DNA of 16,996 bases, from positions 1 through 16,996 of the forward strand of contig JAQVZB010000019.1 in assembly GCA_029004695.1 (NCBI GenBank). The letters run 5' to 3'. A model generated the notes under the pieces. It was not told the DNA's origin, made no database searches, and saw only the letters and a program-made list of their open reading frames with translations. The translations under genes and the position numbers were made by a program. Position 1 is the stretch's first letter. The number at the start of each line of letters is the position of its first letter. This DNA comes from Bacilli bacterium (lineage in GTDB: Bacteria; Bacillota_I; Bacilli_A; RF39; UBA660). Below, piece after piece: positions 6,985 to 14,279 of this stretch.

Positions 6985-8493
6985 CTATATTGTCTTTTTA
7001 AGTCTTTCTAAATATATTATACATTCTTTCATTACATCTTGTCCAAATGTTTGATTTAAAAAGGTAATAAATCCATCAATTTCATTTCTTATATATGATA
7101 AATTTAATTGATCAAACTTTCTTAAAATTTTATGAGCAATTAAATAATCAACTGCTACCATTTCTTCACCACCACAAGCAACATATGCAGGAATGAAATC
7201 CCTTAATTGTTTAACTATACGATTACCAAACGCAATCCGGAAATGACTTATAACATAATCATCCATTTCAGCTACTTTATTTAATGTTTCTTCACTAACT
7301 GGATGTTCTTCTCTTGATTTACTCAATAAATCAATGAAGTTTTTACTTGATAAATTAATTGATTCAGTAATCGGAGCTTCAAAAGGAGGAATTTTTTCAT
7401 CAATATTTATTGGCATCGCACGGTCATAAACTTTATCAGTTATCATAAAAGTTGAATCATCATTATTTATAGTTCCTACATACCACATATTAATAGGTAT
7501 TTTTAAACGACCATTTTCAATTAACTTTGGATCATTATCCCATGTGTTAGGTACTAAATCAATAACCCAATCATTAGATGAAGGAAGTTCCAATATTGAA
7601 AGCATTTCAGCAAAATAATATTCAACACGTGATATATTCATTTCATCTAATAATGTTGTATATACATTATCGATATATTTAGCTTCATACATTTTAGTTA
7701 ATACTTCAGTTTCATTAAATCTTTTTGTAAATTCATTAAAATATCCAAACAATTCTGAACTATCTCGCCAAGATGGTTGAACAGGTGCTATTACAGTATT
7801 ATTATTAACAAAGTTTCCCCAAGCATATGCTAATGATGTTTTACCAGTACCAGATATACCTTGTAATATTATTAATCTACTAGAAGCAAAAGCAGCAACA
7901 TATAATCTTATTAAAGCAATATCATAGTATAATCCTAATTTAGAAGCTGAATAATTTAGAAAATCTTGACATAAACTTTCTAAAGATGTTACTTCTGCAT
8001 ATACCTTCGGTTCATAAGTTTGCATCATGTTATCTACTCGAGTTAATTTAAAGAATCTACTTTCACCTTCAGATAATTTATTAATTACATTGCCTTCTTC
8101 ATCATATTCTATTTCACCAGTATTAGGATCAGTCATATTAAGGAATTTTTCATTTTCACTTTTAAGTTTTATAACTTCATTATTTAAACTATCGATTTCT
8201 TCAACTAAAGATTCTTGATGTTTCATTCTTTGACGATATTTTACAAAATTAGTGATTAATTTATAAATAAAGAAGAAGAATAAACCAAATAATATTAATA
8301 AACAAAGTGTTGCTATAACTACCATTACTATGCCAATACCACTTAATTCATTTATATATTCTTTAATAATATCAATATAAGTAAGAATATTAAATATTTT
8401 AAATAATGACTTACCTAGTTCAGTAAATAAACTTATTATACCTCCAAAAAAAGGTTCCATAAACTTCAGGAAAAATTCACCGTATACATTCAT
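6985..8493 (-). CDS. membrane-anchored McrB-like AAA+ ATPase
   Basis: The 502-residue protein starts with a hydrophobic, partly amphipathic stretch (about 8-45) and a strong membrane span at 52-80. A basic patch (YRQRMKH) and a probable coiled coil (about 85-118) follow. The AAA+ domain has Walker A GISGTGKT (212-219), a Walker B with DE at 283-284 in LLDEMNIS, sensor-1 VGTINND (339-345) and a conserved DRAM (357-360) likely to supply an arginine finger. The QPSWRD and GTINND segments are typical of McrB-family GTPase/ATPases. It lacks the DNA-recognition domain of restriction McrB and has a membrane anchor instead. ATG 8493 overlaps the upstream TGA in ATGA, with AAGGAGAG before it, so translation is coupled. 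The basic patch after the span puts the AAA+ domain in the cytoplasm. Confidence 0.8.
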   Translation of the reverse strand: MNVYGEFFLKFMEPFFGGIISLFTELGKSLFKIFNILTYIDIIKEYINELSGIGIVMVVIATLCLLILFGLFFFFIYKLITNFVKYRQRMKHQESLVEEIDSLNNEVIKLKSENEKFLNMTDPNTGEIEYDEEGNVINKLSEGESRFFKLTRVDNMMQTYEPKVYAEVTSLESLCQDFLNYSASKLGLYYDIALIRLYVAAFASSRLIILQGISGTGKTSLAYAWGNFVNNNTVIAPVQPSWRDSSELFGYFNEFTKRFNETEVLTKMYEAKYIDNVYTTLLDEMNISRVEYYFAEMLSILELPSSNDWVIDLVPNTWDNDPKLIENGRLKIPINMWYVGTINNDDSTFMITDKVYDRAMPINIDEKIPPFEAPITESINLSSKNFIDLLSKSREEHPVSEETLNKVAEMDDYVISHFRIAFGNRIVKQLRDFIPAYVACGGEEMVAVDYLIAHKILRKFDQLNLSYIRNEIDGFITFLNQTFGQDVMKECIIYLERLKKTI

Positions 8494-9617
8494 ATTTTAC
8501 TCTCCTTACTCTTCAAAAATAATATATCATTATCTTTCATATATACATTTATTGTTTCTAGTATAACATTATTTGTCGCTTCAAGTTGATATTTTTTGAT
8601 AAATTCTTTACTAAAGATATACTTTTCGTTATCTTCAAAATTAGTTATAGCTGAATTTTTATTACAATATATATAATAATCTATTTTATTTCTTTTTAAA
8701 ATATTAAGTAAATTATTATTTATATCATCATAATTTATAAGTAATTTTATTCTTTTATTGATTATTTTTAATTCAAAGATTGATTTTAAATCTTTAATAT
8801 TTTTGTCTTTTTCAAAAAAATCTATTTTAACTGGTATTAAATAAGTACTTAAATCCTTTTGAACCGATATTTCTTTTAATAAGGTAATAATTGCTAATTC
8901 CATACTGATAAAAGTGAATTGCTCGTCGATTTTTGATGTTTCATATACATTTTTAATCGGTTTTGGATCAAAATTTTCTAAGCTCTCAATATAGTAATTA
9001 TACTGAGTAATATAATAAGAGATATTTTCATTTATTCTAATATATTTATTAAAAGAGTTTTCACTTGTTAAAATATTAAAAAATTTTTTAGCTTTTATCG
9101 AATTTATTTTAATTGTATCAATTAATAATTTAGTGTTTTTCTTACCTTCATCTATTAAATAAATAAAATCTATTTTGTGATATAAATTTATATATTCGAC
9201 AACTAAATTATTTAAATTTATTTTTTCACTTGTGAATGGATTAGTTAAATTATCCAATTCAGTAGCTAATTTAGTAATAACTGCAATTAATATAATATCT
9301 TTTTCATTATTTTTAATATCAAGGACAATGTTATTGTTTATAAAATATTTAATTATCGAATAGATTTCTTTACTTAATTTATAATCGTCAATATATTTAT
9401 TCTCAATAAACATATTACTTAAATTAACATTTAAATTATTATTTAAATAGATCTCCTCTATATATGTGTCACATATTTTTTCTAAAATTTCTGAGGTCCT
9501 TTTTTTGCTACCTAAGATTTTTTTATTATCAATAGACAATATGTTGGATATTAAATACATATATTGATAAAGATTTATTTTTTTATTTTTTTTATACACA
9601 CTAACCCAATCATTCAT
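8490..9617 (-). CDS. uncharacterised 375-aa protein, first gene of the AAA+ operon
   Basis: I do not recognise this protein. It is unusually rich in Asn, Ile and Lys, has no signal peptide or convincing membrane span, and looks alpha-helical to about residue 250. A more strand-rich end contains PVKIDFFEKD (262-271) and FELK (281-284). The second is an E-x-K pattern that could belong to a decayed or divergent nuclease fold, but this is weak. It opens the operon behind a strong promoter (9646-9674) and ends in an ATGA overlap with the AAA+ gene, so the two products are probably made together and may interact. ATG 9617 is preceded by GAGGT ten bases upstream and by AAGGG directly. The extreme AT content and Asn/Ile/Lys bias hint at fast evolution or transfer. 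Confidence 0.75.
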   Translation of the reverse strand: MNDWVSVYKKNKKINLYQYMYLISNILSIDNKKILGSKKRTSEILEKICDTYIEEIYLNNNLNVNLSNMFIENKYIDDYKLSKEIYSIIKYFINNNIVLDIKNNEKDIILIAVITKLATELDNLTNPFTSEKINLNNLVVEYINLYHKIDFIYLIDEGKKNTKLLIDTIKINSIKAKKFFNILTSENSFNKYIRINENISYYITQYNYYIESLENFDPKPIKNVYETSKIDEQFTFISMELAIITLLKEISVQKDLSTYLIPVKIDFFEKDKNIKDLKSIFELKIINKRIKLLINYDDINNNLLNILKRNKIDYYIYCNKNSAITNFEDNEKYIFSKEFIKKYQLEATNNVILETINVYMKDNDILFLKSKESKI

Positions 9618-9645
9618 CCCTTAATAAACCTCTATTCTATTATAA

Positions 9646-9674
9646 ATTATAACAAATCAAAATACTTATTGCAA
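9646..9674 (-). promoter_or_regulatory. strong sigma-A-type promoter of the four-gene AAA+ operon
   Basis: On the minus strand TTGCAA (9674-9669), exactly 17 bases, then TATAAT (9651-9646), with an upstream TGT giving an extended -10. The expected start near 9639 leaves a leader of about 22 bases before ATG 9617. The promoter begins directly after the terminator of the upstream RNA, so the operon is independently transcribed. Confidence 0.75.
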
Positions 9675-9675
9675 C

Positions 9676-9708
9676 AAAAAAACTAGATACTCTGATAAAA
9701 TATCTAGT
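9676..9708 (-). terminator. intrinsic terminator of the structured RNA
   Basis: In the minus-strand transcript ACTAGATA and TATCTAGT (9708-9701 with 9689-9682) form a perfect 8-bp stem with an 11-base loop, followed directly by seven T (9682-9676, the first also closing the stem). This is a canonical rho-independent terminator. It lies between the RNA and the promoter of the next operon. Confidence 0.85.
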
Positions 9709-10068
9709 CTGGTTTGATGAATAGCTACAATACACATTATATTTAATTAAAAACATAATATATATAATTACGGAGTATTATCAGTACAACCCGGTAACTA
9801 CCTATCATTTGGAGTAACACACTCTCCGAAAACAATTGTCCCGCTTATCGTAGATAAGATTTTACTTTCGTAAAACTTCATTACTTAATTAAAACAAAAT
9901 TAATTATCATTTATTAAATTTTTAATAATTTTAATTTTAGTAAAAATTATAATGTTAAATTTAATAAATAAATTTTCAAAATTATTATTTCTAATAATTT
10001 AATATGCATAACTTTTCTTATGGAAAAATTATGCAAGTCATTAATTGATTGTTCTAATTTACTATAAG
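9676..10068 (-). ncRNA. unassigned structured non-coding RNA, about 390 nt
   Basis: There is no coding frame here, but there is a promoter (10076-10104), an intrinsic terminator and a chain of stems on the minus strand. H1 is 10005-10017 with 10023-10035, 13 bp. H2 is 9979-9987 with 9992-10000, 9 bp closed by GAAA. H3 is 9909-9921 with 9957-9969, 13 bp, enclosing an 8-bp inner stem (9925-9932 with 9943-9950). H4 is 9859-9865 with 9870-9876, 7 bp closed by GAAA. H5 is 9844-9849 with 9853-9858, 6 bp, abutting H4. H7 is 9731-9740 with 9755-9764, 10 bp. The wobble pairs in H1, H4 and H7 are G-U only in the minus-strand RNA. The unpaired-looking core at 9771-9844 is about 45% GC, against about 5% at 9901-10000. 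I see no RNase P, tmRNA, SRP, 6S or intron signature. A stand-alone regulatory or catalytic RNA is likely; a long riboswitch leader is less likely because of the terminator. Confidence 0.7.
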
Positions 10069-10075
10069 CAATTAT

Positions 10076-10104
10076 AGTATATCTATTATTTTGATAAAAA
10101 GCAA
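10076..10104 (-). promoter_or_regulatory. promoter of the structured RNA
   Basis: On the minus strand TTGCTT (10104-10099), 17 bases, then TATACT (10081-10076). An overlapping TATAAT (10076-10071) is a second possible -10. The expected start is near 10068. It lies behind the probable terminator of the Tad operon, which supports a separate transcription unit. Confidence 0.6.
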
Positions 10105-10113
10105 CCCCTAAAT

Positions 10114-10136
10114 GAAAAAAAATGACAAATTTGTCA
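10114..10136 (-). terminator. probable terminator of the Tad operon
   Basis: The 14-bp palindrome TGACAAATTTGTCA (10123-10136) folds to a 5-bp stem with an AATT loop and is followed in the minus-strand transcript by eight T. It lies about 35 bases after the tadC stop. The stem is short, so termination may be partial. The palindrome could also be a protein binding site. Confidence 0.5.
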
Positions 10137-10169
10137 ATTTTTATATTTTTTTGTTTTATTTACAAGGCT

Positions 10170-10961
10170 TTATGCCGATGTAAACATCATTAAAATTGAA
10201 ATAATTAATAATGCCATTACTCCTACCCCTGTAGTCACTAGCATAATCATTGTTTTACTTTCCATTTTTTCTAATCTTTCTTTATATCTTGATTCTCTAG
10301 CTTTTTGTTGTAAATTTGATATGTTACGAGAAAAAGTTAATAATTGTTCTTGTTTTCTTTCATTACTTCCTAAACTTAAACGATATAATAATCTCATCAT
10401 TCTCATTGAATCTCTAACCGGATAGTCTTTTGCAAATTCCATATAAGGATTAATAGTACTATCACCAGCATTGATTTTTTCAATTAATGTTTTTAAACCT
10501 TCTCTAAATATTTTAGGAGCATCTTCAACTGATTTACCTAGTGCAACTGGGACAGTATAATGTTGAACTAATATTTCAAGATTTTTTAAATAATAAGGAA
10601 GCATTAAGTTAATCGTATGTAAATGAGCTTTATAGTATTTTTTAAGTGATAAATAAGATAATTTAAATACTCCATAACCGGCAATTATACAAAAGAGAAT
10701 ATTAGCAAAGTTGATATTTGTAATAAAAAGAAAGAGCATTACTAATATAACGAATAATCCGTTTCGCAATCTAATATTAAACAATTTTTCAACATCAATT
10801 GAGTCTCCATACTTGGCTTTAACATAAAAATCATAATCTTTTTCTTTTAATTTTATAAAAATACTACTATTATCTATAATAAATTTATTAGTACTTATAC
10901 TGCCATTATATTCTAAGATAATATATAAAAGGACTCCTAATAATAAAACTTCTATTAACAT
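10170..10961 (-). CDS. tadC: TadC-like membrane platform protein of a Tad/type II-like secretion system
   Basis: TadC and TadB form the inner-membrane platform on which the CpaF ATPase acts to assemble Flp-type pili or export substrates. This 263-residue protein has a short hydrophobic N-terminus, a pair of membrane segments near 70-105, a cytoplasmic GspF/T2SSF-like helical region, and a final span (about 238-260). The motif PVRDSMRMMRLLYRLSLG (about 175-192) lies in the helical region. A basic, coiled stretch (about 204-232) precedes the last span. Only two bases separate its ATG from the tadB stop, and its own Shine-Dalgarno is poor, so translation is probably coupled to tadB. It is the last gene of the operon. 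TadB and TadC are told apart mainly by order, so the labels could be swapped. Confidence 0.65.
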   Translation of the reverse strand: MLIEVLLLGVLLYIILEYNGSISTNKFIIDNSSIFIKLKEKDYDFYVKAKYGDSIDVEKLFNIRLRNGLFVILVMLFLFITNINFANILFCIIAGYGVFKLSYLSLKKYYKAHLHTINLMLPYYLKNLEILVQHYTVPVALGKSVEDAPKIFREGLKTLIEKINAGDSTINPYMEFAKDYPVRDSMRMMRLLYRLSLGSNERKQEQLLTFSRNISNLQQKARESRYKERLEKMESKTMIMLVTTGVGVMALLIISILMMFTSA

Positions 10962-10963
10962 CG

Positions 10964-11857
10964 TTATTCAGCCCCCGTATCTTCATTATAAAATTTCTCA
11001 CCATTTATTAAAAAGTAAGTATTTATTATTAAAATAGCGTGAAGCAAAAATTGAACATACCATTCTTCTAACATTTTGATGTAATTATCACTACCTAATA
11101 AAAATTGCGTTAACATAACTAAAAAATATAAAGCAAAACCAAATGTCAAAAATTTCTTATGGAAAGTTGCTCGATCCATTTTATCACGATAGACACCTTC
11201 AACAAGCATATCAATATCTAAAAGCATATTTTCTAGAGATTCACCTGAATCTTTTGCTCCTTCTTTAGTTATTTGTAAAAATAATTGATGCATATTTTTA
11301 ACCATATAATAAGGATATTTATTATCAAAATATTGAATTGATTCATCAATTGTACCATTTTGGTAAGATAATTCAATCATTAATTTAACATCATTTAATA
11401 CTGGATTTTCTAATACTCCTGATTCAGCTACTCCTTCTAATGCTTTAACAAAACTTTGAGTAGTATTAAACTCCATAATAATATTAGTTGTATATACTTG
11501 AATTTGTTCAAATATGTACTCACTATATACTCTTTGACATCTTAAATAAGCTAAAAAAGGTATGAAAGCTATTGAAACTAAACCGTAAAATATTGCCCAT
11601 ATTATACTTTGAAAATATAAAAATCCTACTACTGCTCCAAAGAAACCAAATATCGTAACTTGAGAAATATATTCTTTTATAGTATATTCTTCGCCTAATT
11701 CTTTGGTTTTTTCTCGGACCATTTGAAAACTATAAGGTGCATATTTACCATAAATATTTCCTAATTCATTCATTAGAAATTTATAAAAATTATCGCCAGT
11801 ATTTTTTCGATAAGTTAATACAAATACTGCAATTAATAATAAAACTATTAATTCCAT
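10964..11857 (-). CDS. tadB: TadB-like membrane platform protein
   Basis: This 297-residue GspF/T2SSF-type platform protein has a hydrophobic N-terminus (1-15) and two adjacent spans (about 67-105). A cytoplasmic helical domain (about 106-235) contains FNTTQSFVKALEGVAESG, as in TadB proteins, and two spans close it (about 237-255 and 267-285). It lies 22 bases downstream of the CpaF ATPase gene, in the order cpaF-tadB-tadC typical of tad loci. ATG 11857 has an excellent GGAGGTG with a spacing of about seven. Its expected role is to couple ATP-driven motion of CpaF to pilin or substrate extrusion across the membrane. Confidence 0.7.
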   Translation of the reverse strand: MELIVLLLIAVFVLTYRKNTGDNFYKFLMNELGNIYGKYAPYSFQMVREKTKELGEEYTIKEYISQVTIFGFFGAVVGFLYFQSIIWAIFYGLVSIAFIPFLAYLRCQRVYSEYIFEQIQVYTTNIIMEFNTTQSFVKALEGVAESGVLENPVLNDVKLMIELSYQNGTIDESIQYFDNKYPYYMVKNMHQLFLQITKEGAKDSGESLENMLLDIDMLVEGVYRDKMDRATFHKKFLTFGFALYFLVMLTQFLLGSDNYIKMLEEWYVQFLLHAILIINTYFLINGEKFYNEDTGAE

Positions 11858-11879
11858 TTTTGCACCTCCATTTTTATAT

Positions 11880-12980
11880 TTATGAAGTCATTTTGACTTC
11901 TTTTTGACTTCCATCATTTTCACTACCTAATTTAAAAGTGTCATTAGGAAGTATTACTCCTTGAATAGATAAATATTCAAGCAAATATTTAGTTGGATTT
12001 TTCATAAAAAATGATCCATCCATCATTTTTTTATAAATAATATTTTTACGAGCTACATTATTTTCATCAACATAAAATTCACAAACTTCCATTATTTCTC
12101 GATGGAAACTACCTAATTCTTTACTCATATATCCTTTTACATATACTCCGAGTTGAACATATCGATGAATTGAAGATAAAAATTGCTCAATATCTTGATC
12201 TCCTTCAAGTAATGAATACATTCTCATTGGTATACTTTCAGCTTTATCAGAATGAATAGTAGATAAAATATTATGACCTGATGAAATAGAATTACGAACG
12301 GCCATTACGGCTTCAGCACTACGTACTTCTGATAATAAAATCCACCTTGGATTTTGTCTCATACAAGTAACAAGAACATCAGAATAAGAAGCAATATTAT
12401 TTGTTTTCATCGCCACGATATCACGATGAGGATATATTTTATCTAAATGAAGTTCTAATGTATCTTCGATAGTAATCAGTTTTTCATTTTCTTTAGTATG
12501 ACTTGCTAAATACTTAACAAGTTCGGTTTTACCTGAACCGGTTTCACCACTAACAATAATATTACAATGCCCTTCAACACATTTAATAAGAAAATCATGA
12601 ACTTGTAATGTAATATATTTTTCATCTAATAATTTTTCTTTTTTTAATCTTATTTTGGCTGGTGTTTTACGAATTACACATGCTATACCATTTGTTGCAA
12701 TTGAATCATGAACAAAATTTAAACGAAGTTCAGCACTTTCAGCATCTAAAAATGGATGAGCCATATTAAATGTTTTTCCCATGACATTTGAACACTGAAA
12801 AGCAAGCTTTTCCATTAAAGCATTATTAATTTCTGGTCTTTGAACTTGATAAACTCCTTTGTCAAGAGTTTTAAGCCAAACTTGACCACCATTACTATAA
12901 GAAACATCAGTAATATTATCATCATTAATAAATTCATTTAACGGACCAAAATCTAATTGTGAAAAAATTGCATCTGTCAT
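11880..12980 (-). CDS. cpaF: CpaF/TadA-type secretion ATPase
   Basis: This is the hexameric motor ATPase of the Tad system, in the PilT/GspE/VirB11 superfamily. The 366 residues show Walker A GETGSGKT (145-152), the acidic Asp box in TIEDTLEL (170-177), Walker B LLSEVRSAEA (215-224) and the His box GHNILSTIHSDKAES (235-249). The Walker B core reads SEVRS where CpaF proteins usually have GEVRG. The protein is shorter than many CpaF ATPases because the N-terminal domain is reduced: the GspE-like recognition region begins almost at residue 1. The start is well set by AAGGAGGT eight bases before ATG 12980. It is cytoplasmic and acts on the TadB/TadC platform coded directly downstream. Confidence 0.88.
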   Translation of the reverse strand: MTDAIFSQLDFGPLNEFINDDNITDVSYSNGGQVWLKTLDKGVYQVQRPEINNALMEKLAFQCSNVMGKTFNMAHPFLDAESAELRLNFVHDSIATNGIACVIRKTPAKIRLKKEKLLDEKYITLQVHDFLIKCVEGHCNIIVSGETGSGKTELVKYLASHTKENEKLITIEDTLELHLDKIYPHRDIVAMKTNNIASYSDVLVTCMRQNPRWILLSEVRSAEAVMAVRNSISSGHNILSTIHSDKAESIPMRMYSLLEGDQDIEQFLSSIHRYVQLGVYVKGYMSKELGSFHREIMEVCEFYVDENNVARKNIIYKKMMDGSFFMKNPTKYLLEYLSIQGVILPNDTFKLGSENDGSQKEVKMTS

Positions 12981-13012
12981 TTTGGGACCTCCTTTTTATT
13001 CTCAAATAATTT

Positions 13013-13843
13013 TTATTCTGTTTCTTCTACTACTGGTTCTGTATCAATTGGATTAGTTCCAACATTTTGTCTAGCATCTACTGCTTTTGAGTTAATAAAA
13101 GCTTTAATTTCTTCACTAGTTATTACTGTATCAGTAGGATTTTCACTATAATCTTTATTTCTTGGTACCGGAATTATTTCAATATTATTTGTACTTATAA
13201 AACCAGCTTTTCTTAAAAGTAAATAATAATTATCAGGTACAGCAAATAATAATTCTGCCGGTTCACCATCAGAAGATGATGAAAATACATGTTCTCCAGC
13301 TGAATCTTTTACCGCTAATACTTTGATACTTTCAATAAATTTACCAAACATAACAAAATTATTATCGTTTACTGCTTTAAAATACAAATCTATGTAATCA
13401 TCTGGCATTATCGAATTACCATAAGTACTATGCAAGTCTACTGCTAAACTATACAAAGTGTATCCTTCTGGTATATCCTTTATAACTGAATTAGGTAATT
13501 CTTCTTCTAACATTAATTGTGAACTATAAAATAGTCCCCCTTTAGGAATAGTTGTATCATATCTAACGTATTTTCCTATTACTTGCGATTGATTAGTAAT
13601 TAAATTATCATTTGTTTCAACCATATTTTTAGATACTTTAACTGTCCCTATTTTATCATCAGTAATAAGTTCATTACCAAGTATTTCAACTTTAGCAAAA
13701 GGAACAGTTTGAGGTTCAATCGCTTGGTTTACTCGCCAGTTATAACCAAAATATATTACTCCTATTCCAATTAAAACACCTAAAATTGTAACTGTATTTT
13801 TATTACCTAAAAATCTTTTTATCGATATTCCTATATTTCCCAT
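13013..13843 (-). CDS. cpaB: CpaB/RcpC-like SAF-domain pilus assembly protein
   Basis: In diderms CpaB/RcpC supports the Tad secretin; in Gram-positive tad loci it is a membrane-anchored extracytoplasmic assembly factor. This 276-residue protein has a basic N-terminus, one span (18-35), a SAF-type domain (about 45-115, with VIGKYVRYDTTIPKGGLF near 88-105), and the CpaB second region with IPEGYTLYSL and MPDDYIDLY (about 124-155). A Lys/Asn-rich then Glu/Thr-rich tail ends in VVEETE. ATG 13843 has AGGAGGAA in front, and the previous stop lies inside the spacer, so the genes are tightly coupled. The fold order and context with cpaF make the assignment good. Confidence 0.8.
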   Translation of the reverse strand: MGNIGISIKRFLGNKNTVTILGVLIGIGVIYFGYNWRVNQAIEPQTVPFAKVEILGNELITDDKIGTVKVSKNMVETNDNLITNQSQVIGKYVRYDTTIPKGGLFYSSQLMLEEELPNSVIKDIPEGYTLYSLAVDLHSTYGNSIMPDDYIDLYFKAVNDNNFVMFGKFIESIKVLAVKDSAGEHVFSSSSDGEPAELLFAVPDNYYLLLRKAGFISTNNIEIIPVPRNKDYSENPTDTVITSEEIKAFINSKAVDARQNVGTNPIDTEPVVEETE

Positions 13844-13845
13844 TT

Positions 13846-14262
13846 TTATTCCTCCTCATCATTTAATACTTCAATAATTGAATCAATTTTATTCACGACA
13901 CCAAAATCACCAGCATCACCCATAATAGCATACTCTTGAGTACTAGTTGTTACTTTAACACTTACCTTAGGCGGAGCTTCATAAATATCATAAAAATCAA
14001 TTTTATAAGTTTTATTTATATTTACGGTTTCTGAGAATCTTCTCAAGAAATTTTCAACAAACTTTTCCTTAATGATTCTAACTTCACCATATAATCGATA
14101 ATGAGCTAAATCTACAGATTCGGCCATTGCTGCTTCAGTTACTTCTTTTAATAAATAATAATCTTGTTCACTAGTTGTTGTATAATTTTGTAAAAGCATC
14201 ATCACTGAGATAACAAATAAACCTAAAACAATAAGCCAGTAACCCCATAAACTTTCTTTCAT
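13846..14262 (-). CDS. small single-pass, pilin-like protein of the Tad operon
   Basis: This 138-residue protein has a short N-terminus (MKESLWGY), one hydrophobic helix (about 8-25), then a helical stalk with TTTSEQDYYLLKEVTEAAMA and a small mixed C-terminal domain ending in acidic residues. Such a layout is that of TadE/TadF-like minor pseudopilins: N-terminal membrane helix continuing into an amphipathic helix, extracytoplasmic head. A cleavage site for a prepilin peptidase is not evident. From memory it resembles small DUF5411-type proteins of Bacillota tad loci, which should be checked. It sits 18 bases after the large surface-protein gene and 3 before cpaB. The AAAGGA box is about 12 bases from ATG 14262, longer than usual. 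Confidence 0.6.
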   Translation of the reverse strand: MKESLWGYWLIVLGLFVISVMMLLQNYTTTSEQDYYLLKEVTEAAMAESVDLAHYRLYGEVRIIKEKFVENFLRRFSETVNINKTYKIDFYDIYEAPPKVSVKVTTSTQEYAIMGDAGDFGVVNKIDSIIEVLNDEEE

Positions 14263-14279
14263 TTATTATTCACATCCTT

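Noticed and set aside
8027..8218. Plus-strand open frame inside the AAA+ gene
   Set aside because: It lies antisense to a well-supported coding region and has no start signals.
9618..10169. Flp pilin or other small protein gene in the gap after tadC
   Set aside because: I found only short frames broken by stops on the minus strand and no pilin-like hydrophobic helix; the structure and composition fit an RNA better.
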